NCBI RefSeq assembly: GCF_905475345.1
Contig: NC_066608.1
Coordinates: 3,571,501-3,635,500 of the forward strand
Direction: 5' to 3'
Length of the DNA stretch: 64,000 nt
DNA from: Vespula vulgaris
Taxonomy: Eukaryota; Arthropoda; Insecta; Hymenoptera; Vespidae
Made by a program: the position numbers and the translations under genes. The notes below the pieces were generated by a model. The model made no database searches. It worked only from the letters and a program-made list of their open reading frames with translations, and had not been told where the DNA came from. Every line of letters starts with the position of its first letter. The stretch's first letter is position 1. Positions 32,562 to 44,945 of this stretch are shown piece after piece.

Positions 32562-32877
32562 GATTACTATTAGATATTGTTTATAATTAGCAGTAAGACA
32601 GAAATGAATAAAATACAATTTATTCGAACGATATGTATTTAACTAACTCTTGCTTACTATTCGTTAATAAATATATTATACACCATAATATATTCCCTTA
32701 CTCGTGTTATTGGTTCTTTGCTCGTATATATAAATAATATTAGATATTGCTTATATTTTGCAATGAGACAAAAATTAATAAAATACAATTTACTCGACCG
32801 ATACATATTTAACAACTCTTCCTTGTTAGTAAATATGTTACATATCACAATATATTTCCTTACTCATGTTATTGGAT
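32562..32877 (+). repeat. Tandem duplication, two units of about 150-170 bp
   Basis: ATTAGATATTG(T/C)TTATA occurs at 32569 and 32739, a period of 170. Both copies go on with AATAAAATACAATTTA(T/C)TCGA(A/C)CGATA and end with CCTTACTC(G/A)TGTTATTGG. Divergence is roughly one base in ten. The interval 32159-32561 before it is AT-rich with no feature recognised. Confidence 0.8.
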
Positions 32878-32919
32878 CAAATACAATTTTACACGTGGCA
32901 AAGAGAGAAAGGAATATAC

Positions 32920-32920
<1 letters not shown>

Positions 32921-32957
<37 letters not shown>
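32921..32957. repeat. (GA)n microsatellite
   Basis: A run of GA dinucleotides of nearly 40 bases, at the left edge of a CpG-richer island that reaches to about 33830. Confidence 0.9.
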
Positions 32958-32960
<3 letters not shown>

Positions 32961-33236
32961 TAGAGAAAGAAATCTATAGACGAAATGGTATGCGCTATAA
33001 AGATTTCTATCGCCACAAACCGCAACGATCTCTTCGATCGACGTAGAGAGCAACGTTGAGACGATGGAAGGAGAGAACGATTTCAAAGGATTTAAAGACT
33101 CGTTACTCGGAGAGTAACGAACGACAAAGGGCCCTTACAACGTGGCAGGCATTCAGCAGGAATGTGATTTCGAAACGACCCGTCGACTTGGGTCACGATC
33201 GTTGGAATAACGATCCTCTAGTGGACAGCGACTACG

Positions 33237-33304
33237 AAGATGCCGTCCTCGTCGTAGTCCTCGTCCTCATCGTCCACATCGTCCTCGTCGTTGTCCTCGT
33301 TGCT

Positions 33305-33342
<38 letters not shown>

Positions 33343-33351
33343 TGTCGTCGA

Positions 33352-33414
<63 letters not shown>

Positions 33415-33432
33415 TATCCACATCGTCGTCGA
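33237..33432. repeat. (CGT)n / (GAC)n trinucleotide array in a CpG-rich island
   Basis: The array is imperfect from 33237 and near-perfect from about 33352 to 33413, roughly 20 uninterrupted units. On the minus strand one frame reads as poly-Asp and another as poly-Thr; plus-strand frames read poly-Val and poly-Ser. CpG-containing triplets are uncommon as microsatellites in AT-rich insect DNA. Flanking DNA (33000-33830) is also CpG-rich. The minus-strand frame (33218-33589) starts with a Met and ordinary sequence before the Asp run, so a short acidic protein cannot be excluded, but nothing supports it. Confidence 0.85.
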
Positions 33433-35140
33433 GTCGAGTGCACGGCTGCATTCGCGTTCGACAAACTCGATCGGTACATATCTCTGTCTTTCTCCCTCCA
33501 TCCACCAAGGGAATTTCTCGCGCGACGTGATGGATGGTACGAAGGCACGCACATGCGCTCGCCGTTATGCTAATTAGACGTCTAATCAAAGCCTCGTTTA
33601 TTCATGCTTCCCAACTCGCACCCGTCTTCGAGAGGACCATGTTACGAGCGTAATTGTTTCGAACGTCGTTCGCTGGACGAAATTGAAATACGATCACGTA
33701 CGTATTCGTTGCTCCTTGGTAGAAAGAAAAAAAGAAAAGGAAAGAAAAAGGAAGAACAAAGAAAAGAAAAAGAAAAAAGAACGTAAGATTCTAAAAGTAT
33801 GTTGTACGTATATGGAAGACATATAAATTTACATTCACGTCGCGAAGTCGCTTCTCACCGAGTTGGCTCGGTAGATAAAGCTCGTTTGCAAAATATACGA
33901 TTTCATTATACATCTTATTCTACATTTAAACGCAGCCAATTAGCTCGATAGTACCTAAGTTACATTATATGATACATCAATTAAATTGCAAGTAATATCT
34001 CGATTATTCGAGTCTCGCCACGTTGAGATTGATACATAGTGAGATTTACGTTTTAAAATTCTTACTTTTTATGACTAGCCTAAAATTTATATACGTTAAA
34101 ATTGTTGCAGCAACTGAGATAAACGAGCGTTTATGAAAAAAAGTCGTTTTTAATAATCAACGTATGTGTAAATATGGTACATCATAGTTATATACGGTTA
34201 CTTTTTAAAATTGAATAACTTTTTTGTATTCTCTACGAAAAAATTAGAAACTTTTTTAAATTATTGAAAAATTACTTCATATTTAAATTTAAAAGGACAA
34301 ATTTTTCTATTATGGCAGCGATAAAAAAAATATTAAACTAGTTTTTCAAATGTTTTTCACATTCGTTTTTATAAAAAAAGTTTTTCTCCGAACTAAAATT
34401 TTTTAGATTTGGTTGTTAATATCATAAAAATCGACCAATATAAAAAAATTACATTTATTTAAAGATCCTTAAAATTATGATAAAAAAATTGATTTTATAA
34501 AATAATGACAATATAATAGATTTTTAAAATAAAGTGCAACTCATGTTGAAATATTGATTGATTTTGATGATATTTACAGGATACACAAAATATAATTATA
34601 AAATGTTAGTATATTTCCCTTTGTATAAAAGTACTTTAATCACATAATAACACATTATTCAATTTGGATTAATTATAAAATATTGTGCTAATTTATATGA
34701 TTAATCAAAATTACTAATAAATTATTACAATTAATAATTTTAATTAATTTACTGTATTAATTTTAATTTTAATCATTAATAAATTAAATGTATATATGTT
34801 TGTATATATATATGCATATACATAGATATATATACATATATATATAGATACATGCATATATATACATATACATATTGTATATTGTACATAATCTTTCTTT
34901 TTTTTTCACATTCATGTATTTATACTCTCTCTTTTCTCTATAAATATATTTGTGTGTGTGTATTAAATATATAATATATTTTTTCTAAATAATTTCTATG
35001 AAAACAATAAATTCGGAGCACTAATAGTAGTCTAAAAATAGCTATTCTATTTAAAGAATTATCCTGTACGTTTCTTGTTACTCGATATTATACCTTGTAT
35101 ACGTATGTACATAAGAACTCAGGTATTCGGCTGAAAATGC
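33433..35140. other. CpG-richer to 33830, then very AT-rich; nothing recognised
   Basis: An A/G-rich run lies at 33720-33782. From 33830 on the DNA is AT-rich with ATAC/ATAT simple sequence at 34790-34880 and (TG)n near 34950. No coding feature was seen. Confidence 0.5.
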
Positions 35141-35631
35141 AACATAAACGCAGCTTGCACTTAGCGCTCGGCACGCAGTACCGTGAAATGTCCGAGCGCG
35201 CTTCGCTACTTTATTTATGTAACCGGATTCGTCCTTTTCATCCTTTTTTCTACTTCTTCTTTTTTTACATCTCTACTCCCTCCACCGTTCTATCCTCCTT
35301 CATTGCACCTCTCTCTGGCATACGGGAGCGGTCCGGACAGACGACGATAACATCAGTCATTTATATCGACGATTATAATTTATAAGGAGGTATAACGTAA
35401 TATAATACGCGGAGCGAGCATTAAAAAGATGGATGCAAGAGCCGGTCCTTCGCAACGGGTCTTCGCTTTGTCCGTACGCTGCGAAAGTCGTCGTTCAAAA
35501 GTGCGAGCTTTGCGTACTCTTACATACGTATGTAGGTATGTCGTACGTGTAATCGCAGAAGAAGAGAAAGAGGAGACTACGTCTCGCGAGAAATTCTTCA
35601 CCCTTTCTCCAATAGGGGAGACTCGTCTTTG

Positions 35632-35678
<47 letters not shown>

Positions 35679-35719
35679 CTCTGTTTCTGTTTTTCTCTTT
35701 CTAGCTCTTTCTCTTTGTT

Positions 35720-35778
<59 letters not shown>

Positions 35779-35910
35779 CTTTCTATCCTTCTTCCGTCTT
35801 ATTCGAACATATTCGTATATGCCCACAATTCATCGAGTTTGCCTTAATAAGTGTAATGCGATCCCTGTGTAACTACCCCCGAATGCTGCAACGATGAAAA
35901 CCACGTATAC
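35141..35910. other. CpG-richer island with (CT)n runs
   Basis: GC-richer DNA at 35150-35620 is followed by two long (CT)n runs, 35636-35675 and 35724-35775, separated by TTTC/TCTG units. The overlapping Ser/Leu frames here are produced by the CT runs. No conserved domain was found. Confidence 0.6.
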
Positions 35911-35935
35911 AGGGTGTCTCGAAAATATTTTGTCT
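35910..35935 (+). repeat. Possible transposon terminus (ACAGGGTGTCTCGAAAA)
   Basis: ACAGGGTGTC(C/T)C followed by A-rich DNA is a recurrent end sequence of dispersed insect elements. Similar starts occur at about 39951 (ACAGGATGTTCCAAAA) and 47292 (AGAGTGTCCC), and at the mariner end at 55071. No matching opposite end was found here, so only a terminus is claimed. Confidence 0.35.
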
Positions 35936-36432
35936 TTTAATATGTTATATAAGAATTTTTTCAAATGAAAATATAAAAAACGTTTAGATTTTTATCGAAC
36001 AGAATTATATTATACGTGTAAACATTTTACTGATATTCAAATCATATACAAAAATGTTAATGTCTTCATTCTCTTGGAATTTTCTTTTGACGAGAAATAA
36101 CGGAAAACTTCGATCTATCGTTTTTAAATATATTTATATATTTTATCCATTAAAAATAAAATAAAATAACGAATGAATAGATTTTCGTAAGTCATCAGTT
36201 TTCTTCCAATTCTGTTGTATACGTAAATAATTTTTTGTGTCTTCTGTATAATATTAATTTATTGAATTTTTATTGTTGTACTAACTAATTGGAATCTGTC
36301 TGCCGAGAGTCGTTGGAAAAAGGGAATACAAAAAATTTAGAGAAAGGGAAATCTGGCGAAGGAAAGGGCGTGGGTGTTAAGAAGTGAGGGACACACCTTT
36401 GAGTCCGTAGGAGTTACACAATTATATTTAAC

Positions 36433-36435
36433 GAT

Positions 36436-36466
<31 letters not shown>

Positions 36467-36860
36467 GGCATAATAACAATAATAACGATATCGATGAAAA
36501 TCATGAAGATGATAATAATGTTGATGCTGCTAATACAATAATAATGATTATTAAAATGATGATAGTAATAATAATAATAATGATAAAAATGATAAGAATA
36601 ACAAAAGTGACAATTAAAATGATAACTGTAATAAAAATAATAATGATAATAATAATAATAAAGGTAATAACAGTAATAATTAAAGTAACAATAATAACAG
36701 CAATAATAATAATAACATTAACAATAAAAATAGTAAGAATGACAATAATAATAATAACAATAATAACAACAAGCATAATAACAACAATATTAATAATAAC
36801 AACCATAATAACAAAACAACAACAACAACAAGAATAATAATAATGATAATGATAATAACC
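36433..36860. repeat. (AAC)n and (AAT)n compound trinucleotide array, about 430 bp
   Basis: It begins with about 10 perfect AAC units (36436-36466) and continues as a long mosaic of AAT, AAC, GAT and AGT triplets kept in one register. The register makes every frame open on both strands, giving Ile/Met/Thr or Ile/Val/Leu readings that are not genes. Confidence 0.92.
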
Positions 36861-37400
36861 ATAATTATGATTTTAGTGATAGTAGTAGCATGTATATATG
36901 TATGTGAGAGGATATGAAGTGGAACGTAATAATTACGTTAAAGTGATAGATATACGCGAAATTCTGCGAACGTCTTTCTCGATGATCCAATGACCCTTAA
37001 ATCTCTTGTAAAGTTAAGCGAAACATTCACATTGAAGTCCTTTCGACCGCCCACTGAGCTAAACAGTTGCCAATTTCCTCTCTCTTTCTCTTTCTACTCG
37101 TTCTTATGAGAGAAATCGATCTATCGGAAATAATAAAATCCTAATGAAAGCTCAGCTAACGGTACGTCGGCTTAACGAGGAAACTCGGGAGGTGAGGCAC
37201 GAATGAAAAGAATGATTTACGCACGCGATTCACGCGTAGGCGGACGAACACGCGCGATCGCTCAAACATCGAAAACTGTGCAAAATGCATTCGGTCCTTT
37301 TCTCGTCGGTACAATGTCGATGACTACCTACTGTGCATGATCCTGACGTAGGCGAGCTCTTAAAACGATTTCTCGGATTAACTTACGGAATATATATATT
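36861..37400. other. Intergenic, CpG-richer at 36950-37380
   Basis: No coding or structural feature was recognised. The interval 35936-36432 is likewise without recognised features. Confidence 0.45.
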
Positions 37401-37783
37401 TGGCAAGGTGTTATCGACGTAAAAATAGAATCAGGATTTCGAATAAGGATTTTTTATTCATATTAAAAGAACTACCGACAATTATACCGATATTTTTATT
37501 TCTTTGATTGTTAGAAATTGTTGGCATTGTATTATCGATGAAAAAGGAAATGAAATACTTAGAATATTGAGTGAAATTCATTCAATTCATATTCATTCGT
37601 ATTAATATTACAACTATCGACAATTGTTTTGATTCTTTTGAGTGATAGAGATTTTTAGCAAGATTTTATCGATGAAAAAAAAGAAAAGCTGAGAATTTCA
37701 AGTGAAGATATTTCATTTGCCTTAATTTTAGAACTATCGATAATTAATCCGATATTTTTATTCCTTTAATTGTTAGATATTTT
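37401..37783 (+). repeat. Three diverged tandem units of about 120-135 bp
   Basis: Units begin at about 37401, 37521 and 37655 with TT(G/A)GCA(A/T)(G/T)(G/A)T. Each has a TTATCGA(C/T)G block next, and then AACTA(C/T)CGA(C/T)AATT followed by a T-rich end and TTG(T)TAGA. The copies are strongly diverged. Confidence 0.68.
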
Positions 37784-39950
37784 TTCTGTACATATGCGAA
37801 ACATTTCAGTGATTTTTATATATTTTTATAGTTGTACGGGAAATACTTTGTATCGAAGTCAATCGTTGTTTTTGTTACAATTTGACATTGTAAGAATTGT
37901 TACAATATGACTGTGCTAATGCATGAAATTAGTCCAATTTAGCAAGAATAACTTTGTTTTATATTTTGTTATTGTAATCAGATTATCGTAACTAATTTGA
38001 ATGCTTTATGTGTATATCTGAGATATAAAAAGAAAGAAATTTCTGAAATTGATCCAACATCTAACTATATGATGTTAATTAGTTATAACAATTATTAAGA
38101 ACACCAAGAAATTGTTTTTTTTTAATTATATCTAAGTACTTAAAGTATAAATTTGTAGATAATAAAAGAAAAGGAGATAACAATGTAATTTCTAACTCTT
38201 ACTTTAACTTGACTTGAATATTCTTCCAAGAACGTCACTACATCTCAAATACAAATAATAATTTTGAAATTATTTTGGCCTCCTATTTATTACCATACTT
38301 TAGCAGTTCTTTCTTTCATTTCACTTGTAACCAGTATTTCGCCCACAATGAACAAAAATAAAAAATTTCAAGTGTAAAATCTAAAAAATTTTTAATTATG
38401 AAATATTAATAACTGATAGATCATCAATAATAATAATGCATTACGTGCATTATGTAATTGATTGATCGATTCGATCGATGATTAGACTGCATTAGTCGAT
38501 GATCAGACTAACATGATATATCTCACATTCTTTTGGTTATTCTTCTTTTTCTTTTTTCAAGTTAGTCTTAGTGTTAATTTCTATTGTTCCTTTGTCGCAT
38601 GAGTATCGAAGAGCTAATAGTATTCTGTCTATAAACGGAATATATAAACCATAGTTAACCTTCTTTATCATTATGTTTGTGTTGTAATAAATAAATAATT
38701 ATTAAACCACTCTCTATTATCTAAATAGTAGATTATCGAAATAGAAAACCTAACAGTAACGAAATATAATTTGTAATATTATTTATAATTTTTATTGAAT
38801 ATATCAATTTATAGATAAATTTAAGCGTGAGATTTAATGCAAAAATCAATGCATTTTTTCAAACATATGCGAAAATATTTATTTCTGTAGCTTGAAAATA
38901 TAGTTGAATTTAATACTGCGGTACCTTTAAGATTGTTAAGTAATTTTAATAGAATAATAACAAATTTTTGTAATTGTTTACATAGAATTTGAAAATCTTC
39001 AAAGTGATTTTCAAGAACAAAGAAATATATAAAAATATAAAAACTTATTTAATACTAGACCAATCAGCATATACTTCTGTAGAAGTCATAAATACAAACA
39101 CATGTTTTGTATTTGATTCAAACTTAATATAACAATTACATAATATGTAATTAATTATTTAAAAAGAAATAAACAAAAAAGTTTCTATTAATCCTAAAAT
39201 ATATAAGTTATGATTTTTGTCACATTTTAATCGGTATAAATAATTAGAGTTGCGTCTAAGTTACAACAGATTATTATATTAACAAACATTTAAATTAAAA
39301 TATTCGGCAATTTTTGTAACAACTCAAAATTACTTTTATTATTTTTAATAATTTTTAAAAATATTTTTTTATAAATTTATTCAAAACATTTATTAAAAAT
39401 GTTTAAAATACTGATCCAAAGAATAACAAATAAAGAAGCAATTCCTTTCGCAATGAAATAGAAACAATTTACAGAACCGCAAAAGGATTTCTGAAAAAAT
39501 CCTTCGATTTTAAACCGTAATATAATGTGATTACATTACATATTTTGTTAACTTCTATCTTCTTTATTACCACTCATTTGACTCAGTTCATTAAAAACTG
39601 TTTTTATAATAGAAGGTTTATTACAACGAAATTATGATATTTTTCATACAGCAAATGCATATGCATCGTATTTCTTTCTTTCTGGTTTTTATAACCTACG
39701 TTGGCTCTCAAGAAATGAGTCATCGCGTATGAATATGCGATAAGGTAATATTTGAGATACTTTATATTTACAAAATAAAAACTACCGTTTATTTATTTTA
39801 CTGATAGTTTCAGTATTCTCTGTACACGTTTATATTATTGTTTTATAAAACAGATTTTTATTAAAATATAAAAAATTATTATTGCAAATAAGCTCCAACA
39901 TATTTAAAACAATCATTCTAGTATCTGTATGTGGTACTATTATTGAAAAT
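37784..39950. other. AT-rich intergenic DNA, nothing recognised
   Basis: No domain, repeat partner or structure was found. A short run of GATCGATTCGATCGATGATTAG near 38461-38485 is rich in GATC but has no evident role. Confidence 0.5.
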
Positions 39951-40140
39951 ACAGGATGTTCCAAAAGTTCCTAAATTTTGTAGCTTTATAATTTGAAAAA
40001 AATTCGTCTAGGAAGTCTCGAGAAAGAATTGATTTTTAAAATCCTCTAAGAACTTTTATCTCTAGGTGATCCCTATTTTATATTTTATCCTATATTACAT
40101 TGTAAAATGGCATTTTAATTCACCCGATATATATTTTATT
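39950..40140 (+). repeat. Possible dispersed-element end (ACAGGATGTTCCAAAAG)
   Basis: The start at about 39951 resembles the ACAGGGTGTCC(C)AAAA termini common in insect repeats. About 150 bases later the text CACCCGATATAT might mark the far end, since CACCC partly mirrors GGATG/GGGTG, but that is weak. Confidence 0.35.
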
Positions 40141-41120
40141 AATACTTGATTAATACATTTGATTTATATAACAATTGTAGAATTTTTATTAATTAAATTA
40201 ATTAAATTATTTTATGTTATTTAGCTTTCAAACATGTATAGATATATTTCAACAATCGAAAAATTTCATATAATAGTTTTCAGACGTAATGTTTCTTTGA
40301 AACATATCAATCTTCATTATAGAAACAAAAATATTAAATAACAATGTTTGATTTATAATCTATTATCATCATCAAGATTTGTGAATATGTTTCAGTATAT
40401 GTTTTATAAAAATAATTATATCAAAGAAAGATCAGATCATGGTTTGATATTCTAGTAAGATCTATATAGTTTCATAAGACTAAACTTTAAACATTTTTAT
40501 ATTAAATCTCACTTATATAAATTTTTAGAAATAATAATAATAACGTTCGTTACAATTGTAAGTATAGTCGGAATTTTCGTAATAATTAATACTATATTTT
40601 AAAAATCATAAAAAAATAGATACTATACATGTATATTTGCATTATTAACAATATTATAATTTCGTTGTAGTGACAACGTAATGAACCTCCATTAAAAACA
40701 AAAAATTTAATTTAAATACTTAATTTTAAAAAATTAAATTTAAAAATAAAATTAAAAAAAATTTTAATTTGAATACTTTATTTTTAAAAAATTAAAATTA
40801 ACATTAAAATTTAAATTAAAATTTAAACAAAACATTAAAATTAGGAATAGCTAAAAAATGTTAGTGCAGTTGTATTATTCTATTAATTCTATTTCCTCTT
40901 AAAATTAAACACAGTTTCGTATAAATATTTTCTTAATAGATCGAATTGTTTGTATTTCACTGAGAAAAGAGAAATTGAATTTATGAAGTATTAACCATTT
41001 ATTTTAATCCATTTATTAACAAAAACAAAGAAACGCATATTTCATAATTTTTAACGCTTCACAAATTTATACCGGTTTAAAAGGAAAGAAAAAAAAACTT
41101 TTTCTCTGTGGATATACCCT
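40141..41120. other. Very AT-rich intergenic DNA
   Basis: Mostly A/T with a low-complexity AATTTAAAATTA stretch at 40690-40840. Nothing else was recognised. Confidence 0.5.
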
Positions 41121-42680
41121 TGTTAGTAATAACTACCTAGAATGATGAGCAAGGAAGGAGAAGAAGTCGAGCGAAAAGATCGAGGAAACGTTTTGCGCGA
41201 AACGAGCCGTGATCAAGCTTCGTGGGCGTCGATCACGAATAGAGGAAGAGAGAAAGAGAGAGGGAGGGATAAAGATAGAAAGAGAAAGAGAGAGAGAGAG
41301 AGAGAGATAAAGATAGAGAGAGAAAGAGGAAGAGAGAGAAAGAAGGATCGTCGATCTTATGGATCATGGTTTAAACGGGATCGGCTCGATCTATGACGGA
41401 TACTTTTAGAGGGTGGGGGAGGTGGAAGAGTGTACCGACAGTTTCTATCATTCCCACGCCCACCATCTTGTCTCGGTAGTCACGAGACCACTCGAAGAGA
41501 TCCCTCGGAAGAGGCTGCTCGTAGTCTCTAACCACCTTACATTACGATGGAAACGTTCCGATCATACATCGATCCTCCCGTTCTCTTCGATCCTCGGTTC
41601 TCCGTCCTCGAGAAATCTCGACAAAGGCAGATAAGCAAGCTGACTTGCTGGCAGGCAAGCAGGCAAACAAGCGAACGAACGAGCGAGCGAACGAGCGTTC
41701 GACAAACCTCTGACCTTTCGTTAAACAAATTTGAAAAACGACGTCTCCGTACGATAATTCCTTACCATTCCTCGACGACGTATAAAGATAGAGCTCTTAA
41801 ATGCTCTACGAGTAGGAAATATCGCGGAATTACTTGCGTTATGTAAACGTAATATACGAATCAGAGAAATATATCGCAGACTGTTACAACAAAACAGCAG
41901 GACATTGTATCTTGGCTATCTCACGACTTCCATGGTTATAAGAGATCTACTGGAAGGAGGCCGAGCGTAAATGTCCTCCTAATAAAGGTAACGTCTGGAT
42001 TTTATCTTTCGGTAATCTGCGCAGTAATGCCGAGTGTCCGCTTTGATCTCTTGGCGCTTTGATGAGAGTCCATCGTAGCAGTGAGAAAGAAAGAGAGAGA
42101 GGGAGTGTGTGTGTGTGTGTAAAGCTCTTTCTACGTTGCGTTTTTGCCTCTAACCATGCCGCAAAAGAACGCTTAAAATCTACCGATATTTCGCTTGCTA
42201 TATTCTACGCCTACACTCTCCTTCCTCCAAGTAGTGACATCCGTAAAGTCGTCAACGACGAGCTGTCTTAAAGAGAAACAAGTCCCGAACGGACAACCAA
42301 ATGCGATTCTACGAGTTTCGTATTCCGTGCTGGAAATCGTTTAGTTTGCCAGGACGATCGAGTAGGAATCCAACCTACGCGTGGATCACGCTCCTCCTCC
42401 TCCTACTCCTCCTCCTACTCCTCCTCTTCCTTTTCCTTTTCCTCCTCCTTCTTATTGGACCACCTCTTCGAGATCGACGAGCTTCCTTCTAAACGATATT
42501 CTGGTTATCTCCTTAAAACGAGACTCGATGAAATCCTGATTAGTGATTACCGACGTAGATACCTACGTACATACCGCCCTCGGCACGCCGACGTTCATGT
42601 TCTAATATTTCAACATTTTATGAGACTCTCCTATCTTTATGCACCATCTTGAGAATATGCTTATATTGTATTTGTATTCT
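41121..42680. other. CpG-richer island with purine and pyrimidine tracts
   Basis: GA-rich runs occur at 41245-41345, a degenerate GCAAGCAGGCAAAC/GAACGAGC run at 41632-41695, (GT)n at 42104-42120, and a (CTC)n-type tract at 42389-42460. Open frames of 60-100 codons in this block are not supported by any domain. It could be regulatory or a non-coding exon. Confidence 0.4.
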
Positions 42681-42915
42681 TTTTAAAAACTTGTGGATCA
42701 ACCGCATGCAATTGGAAAAATCGAAACTTTTCCAAAAAATTAACTTATCTAATTCCTTGAACGAAATATCTTATGTTTCTGTTTATTATTACATATTTAT
42801 ATACATTAATATTTACAATTCAATAGTATTTATGTCGCATCAAGCAAATCGTTGCGAATTATGTAGGTAAACAAGCTTGAACAAAATACTTTTATCGTTT
42901 TATTGTAAAGTAACA

Positions 42916-42917
<2 letters not shown>

Positions 42918-42970
<53 letters not shown>
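42918..42970. repeat. (AT)n microsatellite
   Basis: About 25 AT dinucleotides, almost uninterrupted. Surrounding sequence (42680-43550) is AT-rich without other features. Confidence 0.92.
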
Positions 42971-42974
<4 letters not shown>

Positions 42975-43552
42975 GAATATTATGTGTATTATGTAATATT
43001 ATATGAAGTATAATTATTTATTTCGTTAAATTAATATAAAAGATAAGAAGAAAAATTAAATTTAAAGAAATGTTAGTTTATCATAAAAAAAAAACAATCA
43101 ATAAAGAAAATTTGACGTAATTGACATATCAGATCGATATATAATTCTATTTTTTATTCTATAAGAAAATCTAGCTCGAATGACCCTTTTACGCGATATA
43201 TTGATATTGGATAAATTTTTACACAAAATTGTTTTGAAGAAATGATCACAAAAAAACACAAAAATTAATAGATAAAATAAATAAAGTTATATGAATGTGA
43301 AAGCTTCCTGTAGGGTTATTGACTATAAATCTTAATTTTATTCGGTCGATTACTTAAAAACATCGTATTATCTCGATATAATAGCATTCTTGCAAATATC
43401 TCACATAAAAGCAAAATTAAGACAGTAAAAAAGTTAATCTACAAAATGTATACTATTATTCTTTTTTCTTCCATCGATAAAATGCAATTATATTTATTAT
43501 TGTATCTGCTATCTATCATTATTATCCTACATAATATCCTATGTGTAGCATC

Positions 43553-43646
43553 GTTAAATAATATAATAAAAATAGTGAAATATTTCGTTAATGAATATCG
43601 TTAAATAATATAATAAAAATAGTGAGATATTTCGTTAATGAATATG
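43553..43646. repeat. Recent tandem duplication of 47 bp
   Basis: Two adjacent 47-base units, 43553-43599 and 43600-43646, each begin GTTAAATAATATAATAAAAA. They differ at one internal position (GTGAAATA versus GTGAGATA) and at the last base. The near-identity implies a recent event. Confidence 0.9.
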
Positions 43647-44675
43647 AACAAAGAATTAATATTCCATTGTATTTAGAAATATAACGAATACAATGTAAGA
43701 AGATTATCGAGATGAAGGAGATATCGAGCATTCGCGTTTGATCTCATTGATATTAATATGTATCAGTGTATCTCCATTTTTTTTTCTCAACGGTGGACGC
43801 TTAATTGCCTACGTGTAATGTGCGGACGAACGGAATATATTGAACTCTTTTTTCTTTCTTCCTTTCTTTTCTTTTCATTTCTTTTTTTTTCCATTTGCTT
43901 CTTATTATTATACACATTTTCTTGCCTCGAAAAGCTTGTAACGTCTACGAAGCGATCGAATGTCCTCTTATGGGCCTGTCAAAAGTCAATCTTCATTAAA
44001 ATTCCATACAATGTAAGCCTTCGTATATTAAACGATAAGGTTTCGCGTTTCTGCAAGAACCCCTTCCTCTTACCCCTTGCATTAAGTTCGTCGACAAACC
44101 GGATTTGGAGAAGAGATCGAAAATAGTCGTTCAGAGAGGAGTATTCTCTGCTCGTGCGAGGAGAAACGCGACTTGACGTATATTCGCATGATCGATCGTA
44201 CAGGCAGCTAGATCGCGGACGGATCGCGAACGAGAGAAGTAAGATAAAGAAAGAAAGAGAGAGAGAGAGAGAGGATAAGGAAGAAAATAAAAAGAAAAAT
44301 AATAAAAAAAGAAAAAGAAAAAAAATCCGTCGTGAAGACGAGGGATAGGAAGAAAGATACGAGTGGAACACGAAGGTGTCAAGGATATTCAACGCGAGAA
44401 GGGGGTGGAGAGAGGAGGAGGGGTGGTTGTGGGCTGAGGTTGGTCCATAAAGATGGAGAGACTACTCGATATAGCTGAGTGCAAACGCATACTCACTACG
44501 ATAAGGAAACGTCCGGCGAGCATCGCGTAAGCGGCCACGCTCTGCCCGATAATCCGCGAGGCGCATGATTTATTATTACGCTGCAGCATTCTCAACGCCA
44601 AGACTTAGAGATCGTACTGCGATTCCGTTCTCTTTGCAAATACTCAAAAATCCAACGTGACTATTTTACCTCACC
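43647..44675. other. CpG-richer island with a (GA)n run
   Basis: GC-richer DNA from about 43740 to 44640 contains T/C-rich runs at 43848-43890, a (GA)n run near 44248-44273 and an A-rich run to 44330. No domain was recognised in the open frames of either strand. Confidence 0.45.
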
Positions 44676-44837
44676 TTTCTTCTCTCTCTCCCTCTTTCTC
44701 TCTCTCTCTCCCTCTTTCTCTCTCTTTCTCTCTCTCTCTCATTCTATATTTGATCCTCCCTGTCTTTTTCGCTCTGTCTTTCCTCTCTCTCTCTCTTTCT
44801 CTTATTCTATATTTGATTCTTTTCACTCTTTCGCTCT

Positions 44838-44880
<43 letters not shown>

Positions 44881-44945
44881 CATCTTTTTTGCTAATTCTT
44901 TCATTCATCTCTTTCTCTCCCTCTCTTCCATTTTTTCCTCTCTCA
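44676..44945. repeat. (CT)n-rich polypyrimidine tract
   Basis: Long (CT)n segments with TTTC and CCTC interruptions; perfect CT runs are at about 44838-44873. The associated Ser/Leu frame is an artefact. Confidence 0.9.

Noticed and set aside
33056..33589. Frames of 106-173 codons with poly-Val, poly-Ser, poly-Asp or poly-Thr
   Set aside because: All cross the (CGT)n array; the flanking residues match no known family and no splice partner was seen.
36501..36862. Ile/Met/Thr and Ile/Val/Leu frames resembling a membrane protein
   Set aside because: Produced by the (AAT)n/(AAC)n array kept in one register; hydrophobicity is a codon artefact.
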